The notes below the pieces were generated by a model that was not told the origin of the DNA, searched no databases, and saw nothing but the letters and a program-made list of their open reading frames with translations. Source: Piscinibacter sp047600445 (GTDB lineage Bacteria; Pseudomonadota; Gammaproteobacteria; Burkholderiales; Burkholderiaceae_C). Taken from it: a DNA stretch of 64,000 bases. The DNA lies in the NCBI RefSeq assembly GCF_047600445.1, contig NZ_JASGKT010000001.1, positions 310,001 to 374,000 on the forward strand, in the 5' to 3' direction. A program made the translations under genes and the position numbers. Of the stretch, positions 27,213 through 37,939 are shown piece after piece (the stretch's first letter is position 1; the number at the start of each line of letters is the position of its first letter).

Positions 27213-27872
27213 ATGAGGCAGACTCCCACCCCGATGAGCGAGCAAGCCCTGCCCGATGACGACGACGCCTTGATGGCCGCCTACGCGCGCGGCGAGGCCG
27301 CGGCGTTCGAGCAGCTCTACGCGCGCCACCGGCTGGCGCTGTACCGCTTCGTGCGGCGGCTGCTGGGCGGCGCCCACGCGGCGCAAGCCGACGAGGTGTT
27401 CCAGGACACCTGGCTGCGCGTGGTGCAGGCGCGCGCGCGCTGGCAGCCGCAGGGCGCGAGCTTCCGCACCTGGCTGTTCACGCTGGCGCACCACCGCGCC
27501 ATCGACCTGCTGCGCAAGAGCGGCCGCGAGGTCGCGCTCGATGCGCACGCGGGCGAAGACGGCGAGCCCTGGCAGCCCGAGGCCGGCGTCAACGCCTGGC
27601 AGCACTGGCCCGCGCCGGCCGCGGCCGCCTTGCAGGGCGATGAACTGGCCTTCTGGCGCCGCGCCGGCGAGAAGCTGCTCGCCTGCCTCGACGAGCTGCC
27701 GCTGGCGCAGCGCAGCGCCTTCCTGCTGCACCACGACGACGGCCTCGCGCTGGCCGAGGTGGCGCATGCGCTGGAAGTCGGCTTCGAGACGGCCAAGACG
27801 CGGCTGCGCTATGCGATGGCCAAGCTGCGTGCCTGCATGGGCGCCTACCTCGCGCCGGAGTCGCCGCGATGA
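27213..27872 (+). CDS. ECF-type RNA polymerase sigma factor
   Basis: A 219-residue sigma-70 family factor of the ECF group. Region 2 is clear (FEQLYARHRLALYRFVRRLL, DEVFQDTWLRVVQ, FRTWLFTLAHHRAIDLLRK), as is region 4 (LPLAQRSAFLLHHDDGLAL, VAHALEVGFETAKTRLRYAMAKLR). It overlaps the next gene by ATGA and is divergent from the VWA gene, so sigma factor, probable anti-sigma partner and envelope proteins form one locus. The ATG at 27213 has AAGG nearby; ATG at 27234 (MSEQ) is an alternative. Confidence 0.93.
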   Translation: MRQTPTPMSEQALPDDDDALMAAYARGEAAAFEQLYARHRLALYRFVRRLLGGAHAAQADEVFQDTWLRVVQARARWQPQGASFRTWLFTLAHHRAIDLLRKSGREVALDAHAGEDGEPWQPEAGVNAWQHWPAPAAAALQGDELAFWRRAGEKLLACLDELPLAQRSAFLLHHDDGLALAEVAHALEVGFETAKTRLRYAMAKLRACMGAYLAPESPR

Positions 27873-28900
27873 ATGAATCGCATGAGAGCAGCGACCTGCC
27901 GCGCGACGCCTGGCTGCGCGAGGCGCTGCGCCACGCGCCCGACGCCGAGGCCGCGCCGCCGCCCAAGCTGAACGAAACGATTCTGCGCATGGGCCGCGCC
28001 GCGGTGGCGCCGCGCATCGAGCGCGCGCCGGCGGCGGTGAACTCGGGCACGCTGCGCGAAGGCGGCGGCGCACCGGGCCCGCTGGCGGCGCTGTGGGCCT
28101 GGCTGGCGCGGCCGCCGGTGGCGGCGGGCTTCGCCGCGGTGTTCCTCTGCACCGTGGCCGGCGTCGTGTGGATGGGCGACTCGCCCGACGAGAACGACGC
28201 CGCGCCGCGCGAGGAGGTCGTGGCGGCCGCACCGCCCGCGCCTGTCACACCCGCACCCGCCACACCCGCACCCGCGACAGCCCCCGCCGAGACGCGCGCG
28301 CCCGAAGCGGCCCGGCGTGTCGCCGAGAAGCCGGCACCCGCCATCGTGGCCGCCGCGCCGGCGCGCAAGGTCGAAGCGCAGCAGCCGCCGCCCGTGGTCG
28401 CGGCGGCGCCGGCCCCGCCGGCGCCAGCCACTGCGGCCCCCGCCGCCGCCGAGATGGCCACGCGCGACAGCGCCCGCGCCGAGCGCCGCGAAGCCGCCGC
28501 GGCGGGCATGGCCGCCGCCACTGCGGCCGCCGCGCCCGCGCCGGCCGCCTCCGCCGTCGAAACGCCCAGCCTGAGCAACCTGCGCTTCGAGATCCGCCGC
28601 AAGGCCGAGGCCTGGAGCTGGCAGCGCGACGACGGCGAGTCGCGCGCGATGGACGACGCGATGCAGAACTGGATCGCCCAGGCCGACCGCGCGTCGCGCC
28701 CGTCCTGGCAGCACGGCGCCGCGGCCGGCGCGACCACGAGCACCACGCTGCGCTTCACGCGCGACGGCGTCACGCGCGCCGTGCTGCGCCTGGGCCCCAA
28801 CGGCATGCAGCTCACGCGCGGCGGCAAGACCGAGTCGGTGGCGCTGTCGGCCGGCCAGATGGGCGCGCTGCAATCCTCGCTCGACGCGCTCGGCCCCTGA
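27869..28900 (+). CDS. Probable membrane anti-sigma partner of the ECF factor
   Basis: A 343-residue protein not matching a named family by eye. Residues 1-80 are hydrophilic (DAWLREALRHAPDAEAAPPP begins like many ECF anti-sigma N termini), residues ~82-102 form one membrane helix (VAAGFAAVFLCTVAGVVWM), then comes a long Ala/Pro-rich stretch (~110-240) and a globular C-terminal domain (LRFEIRRKAEAWSWQRDDG, MQNWIAQADRA, TLRFTRDGVTRAVLRLGPNG) presumably in the periplasm. Its ATG overlaps the sigma stop (ATGA). The anti-sigma role is inferred from topology and coupling, since no zinc-binding HxxxCxxC is present. Confidence 0.72.
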   Translation: MNESHESSDLPRDAWLREALRHAPDAEAAPPPKLNETILRMGRAAVAPRIERAPAAVNSGTLREGGGAPGPLAALWAWLARPPVAAGFAAVFLCTVAGVVWMGDSPDENDAAPREEVVAAAPPAPVTPAPATPAPATAPAETRAPEAARRVAEKPAPAIVAAAPARKVEAQQPPPVVAAAPAPPAPATAAPAAAEMATRDSARAERREAAAAGMAAATAAAAPAPAASAVETPSLSNLRFEIRRKAEAWSWQRDDGESRAMDDAMQNWIAQADRASRPSWQHGAAAGATTSTTLRFTRDGVTRAVLRLGPNGMQLTRGGKTESVALSAGQMGALQSSLDALGP

Positions 28901-28930
28901 GGTGAGCCTGGGTGGCTTCGCCCGCCTCGC

Positions 28931-28936
28931 TATGAT
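28931..28936 (+). promoter_or_regulatory. Possible -10 element of uvrA
   Basis: TATGAT lies 24 bases before the uvrA ATG within GCTATGATGGGCGG. No convincing -35 hexamer is seen. The 60-base gap upstream of uvrA contains no CTGT-N8-ACAG LexA box. Confidence 0.35.
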
Positions 28937-28960
28937 GGGCGGTTTGCCCCGAGCGAAGCG

Positions 28961-31897
<2,937 letters not shown>

Positions 31898-31933
31898 ACT
31901 GCGCCTCCCGCACACACGAACGAGGAGCCGGCG

Positions 31934-32539
31934 ATGGCGCTGACGGTGGACTACTACTTCGCCCCCCACTCGCCGTGGACCTACCTCGGCCACGAGCGCT
32001 TCGCGCGGATCGCCGGCGAGGCCGGCGCGGCGATCAACGTGCTGCCGGTCGACCTGGGCGGCAAGGTCTTCCCGGTCTCCGGCGGGCTGCCGCTGGCCAA
32101 GCGCGCGCCGCAGCGCCTGGCCTACCGGCTCGTCGAGCTGCAGCGCTTCAGCGAGTTCCTCGGCCGGCCGATCGTGCTGCAGCCGAAGTTCTTCCCGGTC
32201 AACCCCGACGACGCCGCCAAGCTGATCATCGCGGTCGACATGCACGACGGCGGCGACGCGGCGATGCGCATCGCCGGGCGCATCCTGCGCGGCGTGTGGG
32301 TCGACGAGCGCAACATCGCCGACCCGCGCGACCTGGCGAAGATCGTCGCGGAGGAAGGCCTGCCGGCGCGCCGCCTCGACGACGCGATGAGCCAGGCGGC
32401 CCATGTGCGCTACGAGCGCGACACCGAGCGCGCCATCGCCGCCGGCGTGTTCGGCGCGCCGAGCTACGTGATCGACGGCGAGCTGTTCTGGGGCCAGGAC
32501 CGGCTCGACTTCGTGCAGCGCCGCCTCGCGCGCGGCTGA
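31934..32539 (+). CDS. 2-hydroxychromene-2-carboxylate isomerase-like, DsbA-fold protein
   Basis: A 201-residue kappa-class GST/DsbA-fold protein of the HCCA isomerase family. The N-terminal YYFAPHSPWTYLGHERF replaces the thioredoxin Cys with the Ser used to activate glutathione. It continues LGGKVFPVSGGLPLAKRAPQ, AMRIAGRILRGVWVDERNIAD and VFGAPSYVIDGELFWGQDRLD. NahD, the named member, isomerises a naphthalene intermediate, but most family members are uncharacterised. GAGGAG lies before the ATG. It ends 7 bases before the histidine kinase. Confidence 0.9.
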   Translation: MALTVDYYFAPHSPWTYLGHERFARIAGEAGAAINVLPVDLGGKVFPVSGGLPLAKRAPQRLAYRLVELQRFSEFLGRPIVLQPKFFPVNPDDAAKLIIAVDMHDGGDAAMRIAGRILRGVWVDERNIADPRDLAKIVAEEGLPARRLDDAMSQAAHVRYERDTERAIAAGVFGAPSYVIDGELFWGQDRLDFVQRRLARG

Positions 32540-32546
32540 GCCCGCC

Positions 32547-35336
32547 GTGCCCGAACCCGCGCTCCCCGCCGACGAGCCCTCGCGTCTGGCCGCGCTGCGC
32601 GAGCTCGCCCTGCTCGACACGCCGCGCGAGCCGGCCTACGACGCGCTCGTCGCCACCGCCGCCGCGGCCACCGGCTGCGCGATCGCCACGTTCTCGCTGA
32701 TCGACGCCGAGCGCCAGTGGGTCAAGGCGGCGCACGGCATCACGCTGGCCGAGGTGCCGCGCCCGCACAGCCTGTGCGCCCGCGCCATCCTCGGCACGGC
32801 CCCGCTGGTGATCGACGACACCGGCACCGAGGGCCTGCGCTTCTACGCCGGCGTGCCGCTGGTGCTCGACGGCCAAGGGCTCGGCACGCTGGCGGTGATG
32901 GACCGCGCGCCGCGCACGCTCGACGCCGCGCAGCACGCCGCGCTGCTCGGGCTGGCGCGGCTCGGCTGCGAGCTGCTGCGCAGCCGGCGCCGCCTGCGCG
33001 CGCTGCACGAGGAGCGCGTGCGGCTGCACGACCTGGCGCGCGCCAGCGGCGACTGGATGTGGGAGCTGGACGAGGCGCTGCGCTACCGCTGGATCTCGGG
33101 GCAGTTCGAGCCGGTCACCGGGCTGCCCAGCGAATCGCTGCTCGGCCAGGCCATCGCCGACGCGCCGCTGCTCGACGCGCAGGGCCAGCCCCTGCAGCCG
33201 CCGGCCACGCTGCTCGAACTGCTGCGCCGCGGCGAGCCGTTCAGCCGCACCGTCACCGCCAAGCACACGCCGCGCGGCCGGCTGCTGGTGTCGCGCAGCG
33301 CCCTGCCCATCGTCGACACCGACGGCCGCCTGCGCGGCTGGCGCGGCACGGCGCGCGACGTCACCGCGCAGATCGACGCGCGCAGCAGCGCGACGCGCCA
33401 CGACGAACTGCTGCGCAAGCTGTCGTCGCAGATCCCGGGGATGATCTTCCAGTTCGTCAGCCACGCCGACGGGCGGCGCTCCTTCCCCTACATCAGCCGC
33501 GGCGTCGAGGAGGTGTTCGGCGTGCCCGCCGCGCAGGTGATCGCGCACCCCGACCACGCCTTCGAGATCGTGCACGCCGACGACCGCGCGCGCGTGCTGG
33601 CCGGCATCGAGCGCTCGGGCCGCGAGCTGAGCCGCTGGCACGACGTCTACCGCTGCACGCTGGCCGACGGCCGGCTGCGCTGGATCGAGACGCACGCCTC
33701 GCCCGAGCGCCTGCCCGACGGCGCGACGCTGTGGCACGCCTTCAGCGCCGACGTCACCGAGCGCGAGCAGACCGCGCACGCGCTGCGCCGCATCGAGGCG
33801 CGCTGGCAGATGGCCGCGCGCGCCACCGGGCTCGGCCTGATGGAGCTGGACCTCGCCGGCCGCCGCCTGCAATTCGACGAGCGCGCCTGCGCCCACCACG
33901 GTCTGCCGCATCCGCAGCCGGCGCGCACCATCGACGACTGGGCCGCCGCGATCGCGCCCGAGGACCGCGAGCGCACCGTGGCCGCCTTGCGGCGCGCCAT
34001 CGCCGGCGGCGGGCCGCTGCACGCGCGGGCGCGCATGCGCCGCCCCGACGGCGGCGCCTACACGCTCGAATTCGTCGGCAACACGCTGCTCGACACGCAC
34101 GGCGCGCACGGCGGCATGGTGATCACCTGCCGCGACGTCACCGAGCAGGCCGAGACCGAGCGGCTGCGCCAGGACAAGGAGAACGCCGAGCGCGCCAACC
34201 GAGCCAAGAGCGAGTTCCTCTCGCGCATGAGCCACGAGCTGCGCACGCCGCTGAACGCCATCCTCGGCTTCGCGCAGTTGATGGCGCTGGACCGCCGGGC
34301 GCCGCTGGCGCCCGACCAGCAGGGCCGCATCGACAAGGTCGTGCAGGCCGGCACGCACCTGCTCGCGCTGATCAACGACGTGCTCGACCTGGCGCGCATC
34401 GAACACCAGCGCGACGCCTCCGCGCTGGTGCTCGAACCGGTGGACGCCGGCGCGGCGCTGGCGCACTGCCTGGCGCTGGTGGCGCCGCTGGCCGAGACGG
34501 CCGGCATCCACCTGCCGGCGCCGCGGGCCGGCGCCGCGGCGCACTGGGTGCGCGCCGAACGGCGCGCGCTCGAACAGGTGCTGGTGAACCTGCTGTCCAA
34601 CGCGATCAAGTACAACCGGCCGGGCGGCGCGGTGCACGTCGACATCGTGCGCATCGACGGCCACGTGCGCATCGCCGTGCGCGACGAGGGCGCCGGACTC
34701 ACGGCGCAGCAGCAGGCGCGGCTGTTCCAGCACTTCGAGCGCCTCGGCGCCGAGGCCAGCGGCGTGCCCGGCAGCGGCCTCGGGCTGGTGATCACGCGCG
34801 AGCTGGTGCAGGCGATGGGCGCGGCGCTGCAGGTGCGCAGCGCGCCCGGCAGCGGCTCGACCTTCAGCGTGGTGCTGGCCGCCAGCGAGCCCGCCCCCGA
34901 TACCGGCATCGACGGCGACGCGCCGGCGCACACGGAGCCGGAACCCTTGCCGGCCGAGGCCTCCAGCACGCCGCGCTGCGTGCTCTACATCGAGGACGAG
35001 CCGCTCAACGCGCTGCTGATGCACGAGGTGTTCCGGCTGCGCCCGGCGTGGTCGCTGCACGTGGCCACCAGCGGCCACGACGGCCTGGCGCGCGCCGCCG
35101 CGCTGCACCCCGACCTGGTGCTGGTCGACATGAACCTGCCCGACCTCGGCGGCGCCGAAGTCGTGCGGCGGCTGCGCGAGGCGCCGGCGACGCGCACGCT
35201 GCGCTGCATCGCGCTGTCGGCCGACGCGATGGCGCCGCAGATCGCGGCGGCGCGCGAGGCCGGCTTCGAGGACTACTGGACCAAGCCGATCGACGTGCGC
35301 GAGGTACTGGCCGGCTTGCAGCGCGTGTTCGGCTGA
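32547..35336 (+). CDS. Hybrid sensor histidine kinase (GAF, PAS x3, HisKA, HATPase, REC)
   Basis: A 929-residue cytoplasmic signalling protein starting with GTG. Order: GAF (about residues 15-155), three PAS/PAC units (about 160-280, 285-410, 415-540), a histidine dimerisation domain with phosphorylated His563 in SRMSHELRTPLN, HATPase (NAIKYNRPGG, GSGLGLVITREL) and a C-terminal receiver with Asp861 in LVDMNLPD and the KP pair TKPID. No membrane segment is seen, so the signal is probably intracellular (redox, light or small molecule). No separate response regulator is adjacent. Terminated by the hairpin at 35354 or read through to it. Signal unknown. Confidence 0.94.
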   Translation: MPEPALPADEPSRLAALRELALLDTPREPAYDALVATAAAATGCAIATFSLIDAERQWVKAAHGITLAEVPRPHSLCARAILGTAPLVIDDTGTEGLRFYAGVPLVLDGQGLGTLAVMDRAPRTLDAAQHAALLGLARLGCELLRSRRRLRALHEERVRLHDLARASGDWMWELDEALRYRWISGQFEPVTGLPSESLLGQAIADAPLLDAQGQPLQPPATLLELLRRGEPFSRTVTAKHTPRGRLLVSRSALPIVDTDGRLRGWRGTARDVTAQIDARSSATRHDELLRKLSSQIPGMIFQFVSHADGRRSFPYISRGVEEVFGVPAAQVIAHPDHAFEIVHADDRARVLAGIERSGRELSRWHDVYRCTLADGRLRWIETHASPERLPDGATLWHAFSADVTEREQTAHALRRIEARWQMAARATGLGLMELDLAGRRLQFDERACAHHGLPHPQPARTIDDWAAAIAPEDRERTVAALRRAIAGGGPLHARARMRRPDGGAYTLEFVGNTLLDTHGAHGGMVITCRDVTEQAETERLRQDKENAERANRAKSEFLSRMSHELRTPLNAILGFAQLMALDRRAPLAPDQQGRIDKVVQAGTHLLALINDVLDLARIEHQRDASALVLEPVDAGAALAHCLALVAPLAETAGIHLPAPRAGAAAHWVRAERRALEQVLVNLLSNAIKYNRPGGAVHVDIVRIDGHVRIAVRDEGAGLTAQQQARLFQHFERLGAEASGVPGSGLGLVITRELVQAMGAALQVRSAPGSGSTFSVVLAASEPAPDTGIDGDAPAHTEPEPLPAEASSTPRCVLYIEDEPLNALLMHEVFRLRPAWSLHVATSGHDGLARAAALHPDLVLVDMNLPDLGGAEVVRRLREAPATRTLRCIALSADAMAPQIAAAREAGFEDYWTKPIDVREVLAGLQRVFG

Positions 35337-35353
35337 GCCAGCGCCGCGGGCAT

Positions 35354-35380
35354 GAAAAAGCCGGCCACGCGGGCCGGCTT
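35354..35380 (-). terminator. Rho-independent terminator of the SWIB gene, possibly bidirectional
   Basis: AAGCCGGCC (35358-35366), five-base loop, GGCCGGCTT (35372-35380). Read on the minus strand, the 9-bp GC-rich stem is followed by a run of five T residues, 38 bases after the SWIB stop. On the plus strand the same stem lies 21 bases after the kinase stop but lacks a long T-run. Confidence 0.85.
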
Positions 35381-35418
35381 GCAGTCTGCGCGGCCCCGGG
35401 GGGCCGCCGCAGCATCGC

Positions 35419-35844
35419 TCACTTCAGGTGGGCGTTGACGTACTTCGTCAGCTCGAACATCGAGACCTGAGCCTGCTTGGTGACGTCCTTCAGCTTGGCG
35501 TCGGCGTTGATCAGCGTGCGCTTGATCTTGTCCTGCAGGCCGTGCTTCTTGATGTACTCCCACACCTTCTTGGTCACCTCGGTGCGCGGCAGCGGCTTGT
35601 CGCCGATGATCGCGGCCAGTGCCGAGCTGGGGGTCATCGGCTTGAGGAACGCGGCGTTCGGGGTGCGCTTCTTGGCCGGAGCCTTCTTCGCGGCAGCCTT
35701 CTTCGCCGGTGCCTTCTTCGCCGGGGCGGCCTTCTTGGCCGGCGCCTTCTTGGCCGCAGCCTTCTTCGCCGGAGCGGCGGCCTTCTTGGCCGGGGCCTTC
35801 TTCGCTGCCGCCTTCTTGGCGGGAGCCTTCTTCGCAGTTGCCAT
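35419..35844 (-). CDS. SWIB/MDM2-domain protein with histone H1-like lysine-rich N terminus
   Basis: A 141-residue probable nucleoid protein. Residues 1-60 are a repetitive AKKAPAKKAAAKK-type tail like the C-terminal tail of histone H1, and residues ~63-141 are a SWIB domain (FLKPMTPSSALAAIIGDKPL, RTEVTKKVWEYIKKHGLQD, KRTLINADAKLKDV, VSMFELTKYVNAHLK). SWIB domains occur in eukaryotic chromatin remodellers and in Chlamydia; this fusion is known in Burkholderiales and is thought to affect DNA compaction. GGAGA precedes the ATG at 35844, favoured over the MMERID extension. Own terminator at 35354. Confidence 0.93.
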   Translation of the reverse strand: MATAKKAPAKKAAAKKAPAKKAAAPAKKAAAKKAPAKKAAPAKKAPAKKAAAKKAPAKKRTPNAAFLKPMTPSSALAAIIGDKPLPRTEVTKKVWEYIKKHGLQDKIKRTLINADAKLKDVTKQAQVSMFELTKYVNAHLK

Positions 35845-36022
35845 GTCGATTCTCTCCATCAAAAGTCTGATTGATGTGCCCGGGATGGGCGAGGCTCGCG
35901 TGGAACCTCATTTCTCCATAGCACCGTGCGGAGCGAATGGTATAGCGTGCCTGCTGCATTGAGAAGCAGTTTTCACTCGTGGCGAGTCGATCTTGTCGAG
36001 CGAAAGTGCGCTTTTGTCGCGC

Positions 36023-37225
36023 TCAAGCGTCACCTGGGGCGCTCCCAGGGAGCGCCGGCTGCGATTTCGGCGCATCGAAGAGCAGTTCGCGCGGCACCGC
36101 ATCGAGCGTCGCGATGCCCGCCAGCGCCATCGCGATCTCGAGTTCGTCGCGCAGCAGGCGCAGCGCGTGCGCCACGCCTTGCGGCCCCGCGGCCGCCAGC
36201 GCGAAGACGATGGGCCGGCCCACCAGCACCGCGCGCGCGCCGAGCGCGAGCGCCTTGAGCACGTCGGTGCCGCGGCGGATGCCGCCGTCGACCAGCAGCG
36301 GCAGCGTGCCGCCGAGCGCGTCGGCGATGCGCGGCAGCGCCCAGGCCGTCGGCAGCGCGGTGTCGAGCGTGCGGCCGCCGTGGTTGGAGACGATCAGCGC
36401 GTCGGCGCCGCGCGCCTGCGCGCGCTTCGCGTCGTCGGGATGCAGCACGCCCTTGAGCACCAGCGGCAGGCGCGTCTGCGCGCGCAGCCAGTCGACGTCG
36501 TCCCAGCCCGGCGCGGCGGCGAGCAGGCCGCCGCACAGTTCGCCGCCGCGCGGCAGCGGCGGCGCGCCGGCGAGGTTCACCGCGGCGATGCCGCCGGGCA
36601 GCGCGAAGCCGGCGCGGCGCTCGCGGTCGCGCGCGCCGTGCATGGGCGCGTCGACGGTCAGCACCAGCGCCTCGAAGCCGGCCGCTTCGGCGCGCCGCAC
36701 CAGGTCGAGGTCGAAGCCGCGGTCGCCCTGCAGGTAGAGCTGGAACCACAGCGGGCCGCGCGTCGCCTCGGGCAGCACCAGCCGCGCCACGTCTTCGAGC
36801 GGCACGCTGGCCTGCGCCGAGAGCACCATGCCGGCGCCTTGCACCGCGGCGGCGAAGCCGCTGGCGAGTTCGCCGCCGTCGTGCGCGAGGCGCTGGAAGG
36901 CCATCGGCGCGACCAGGATCGGGTGCGCCAGCGTGCGGCCCAGCAGCTCGACGCGCGTGTGCCCGTGCGCCAGCGTGCGCAGCACGCGCGGGTGCAGCCA
37001 GTGCGCGGCCCAGGCCTCGCGGTTGGCGCGCAGCGTGATCTCGTCGGCCGCGCCGCCGGCGAAGTAGGCCCAGGCGTTGGCGTCGAGGCGCTCGCGCGCC
37101 AGCGCCTCGTAGTCGTCGAGACGAATCGCGGCACCCTCGAGCGGCCGCCGCGGATCCGGCTCCGCCGGTCCGCCAGCGGCGCCCCCCCGGGGGGGAGCGC
37201 CGGAGGCGCTGCGGGGGGGGGTCAC
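36023..37225 (-). CDS. FMN-dependent alpha-hydroxy-acid oxidase/dehydrogenase
   Basis: A 400-residue TIM-barrel flavoenzyme of the lactate/glycolate oxidase family. Features: DANAWAYFAGGAADEITLR, PILVAPMAFQRLAH, WFQLYLQGDRGFD, the catalytic His and FMN site in DALIVSNHGGRTLD, and VDGGIRRGTDVLKALALGAR. Last gene of the iron-uptake operon. The GTG start overlaps the previous stop (GTGA), and no better start exists downstream. As a result the first ~17 residues (TPPRSASGAPPRGGAAGG) come from a GC-rich repeat, while the conserved part begins at AIRLDDYEALARER. Substrate unknown. Confidence 0.9.
   Translation of the reverse strand: MTPPRSASGAPPRGGAAGGPAEPDPRRPLEGAAIRLDDYEALARERLDANAWAYFAGGAADEITLRANREAWAAHWLHPRVLRTLAHGHTRVELLGRTLAHPILVAPMAFQRLAHDGGELASGFAAAVQGAGMVLSAQASVPLEDVARLVLPEATRGPLWFQLYLQGDRGFDLDLVRRAEAAGFEALVLTVDAPMHGARDRERRAGFALPGGIAAVNLAGAPPLPRGGELCGGLLAAAPGWDDVDWLRAQTRLPLVLKGVLHPDDAKRAQARGADALIVSNHGGRTLDTALPTAWALPRIADALGGTLPLLVDGGIRRGTDVLKALALGARAVLVGRPIVFALAAAGPQGVAHALRLLRDELEIAMALAGIATLDAVPRELLFDAPKSQPALPGSAPGDA
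37171..37221. repeat. GC-rich structured repeat at the oxidase start
   Basis: A C-run/G-run (GCCCCCCCGGGGGGG) is followed by a perfect hairpin AGCGCC-GGA-GGCGCT (37196-37210) and a further G-run. Layout matches the element at 25831, but the stem sequence differs on both arms so pairing is kept. It supplies the predicted N-terminal codons of the alpha-hydroxy-acid oxidase. Confidence 0.65.
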
Positions 37226-37902
37226 GTATCCGCCCAGAGGCGCAGCAGGTTGTGGTAGGTGCCGGTCAGCGCCACCACGCCCGCGTCCATCTCGCCCACC
37301 GTCGAGCGCAGGTGCATCAGCGCGCGGTCCATCTCGAACAGCAGGCTGCGCTGCTCGTCGCTGCGCACCATGCTCTGCACCCAGAAGAAGCTGGCCACGC
37401 GCGCGCCGCGGGTCACCGGCTCGACGCGGTGCACGCTGGTGCTCGGGTAGAGCACCATGTCGCCGGCCGGCAGCTTGACGCGGCGCTCGCCCGCGGCGCC
37501 GTCGATGACGAGCTCGCCGCCGTCGTACTCGTGCGGGTCGGCGAGGAACAGCGTGCACGACAGGTCGGTGCGCACGCGCCCGGCCGGCGTGTAGCGTATG
37601 GCCGCGTCGACGTGGTTGCCGTAGGTGTTGGCCTCGCCGGCGTAGCGGTTGAACATCGGCGGGAAGATGTTCTTCGGCAGCGCCGCCGAGAAGAAGGTGG
37701 CGTGGCGCTCCAGCGCGTGCAGCACCAGCGCGCGCAGCGCGCGCGCGGCCTCGCCGTCCTGGGCGAGCTGCTGGTTGTTCTTCACCGTGGCGGCCTGGGC
37801 GCCGGCCGTGGCGCGGCCGTCCTCCCAGGCCGCGCCGGCCAGCAGCCGGCGCGCCTCGCGCAGTTCGTCGGGGTTCAGCACCCCGCTCAGGGTCAGGAGC
37901 AT
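37222..37902 (-). CDS. Fe(II)/2-oxoglutarate PKHD-type hydroxylase (PiuC/YbiX family)
   Basis: A 226-residue double-stranded beta-helix dioxygenase. The iron-binding His-X-Asp (NHVDAAIRY) and distal His (TSVHRVEPVTRGARVASFFW, with the 2-oxoglutarate Arg) are visible, as are NRYAGEANTYGNHVD and CTLFLADPHEYDGGELVI. In many Proteobacteria this family (PiuC, YbiX) sits next to a Fiu/PiuA-type siderophore receptor, exactly as here, 37 bases downstream of it. The substrate is unknown, possibly a catecholate siderophore or its complex. Its stop overlaps the oxidase GTG. Confidence 0.92.
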   Translation of the reverse strand: MLLTLSGVLNPDELREARRLLAGAAWEDGRATAGAQAATVKNNQQLAQDGEAARALRALVLHALERHATFFSAALPKNIFPPMFNRYAGEANTYGNHVDAAIRYTPAGRVRTDLSCTLFLADPHEYDGGELVIDGAAGERRVKLPAGDMVLYPSTSVHRVEPVTRGARVASFFWVQSMVRSDEQRSLLFEMDRALMHLRSTVGEMDAGVVALTGTYHNLLRLWADT

Positions 37903-37939
37903 GGCGGCGGCTCTGCTCGTTGGAGAAAGGGAAAAGGCC

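Noticed and set aside
37181..37221. Sequencing error in homopolymer runs creating a false oxidase start
   Set aside because: Possible, but the same element type at 25831 is also intact and in frame, and the GTGA overlap gives a reasonable start, so I kept the gene as read.
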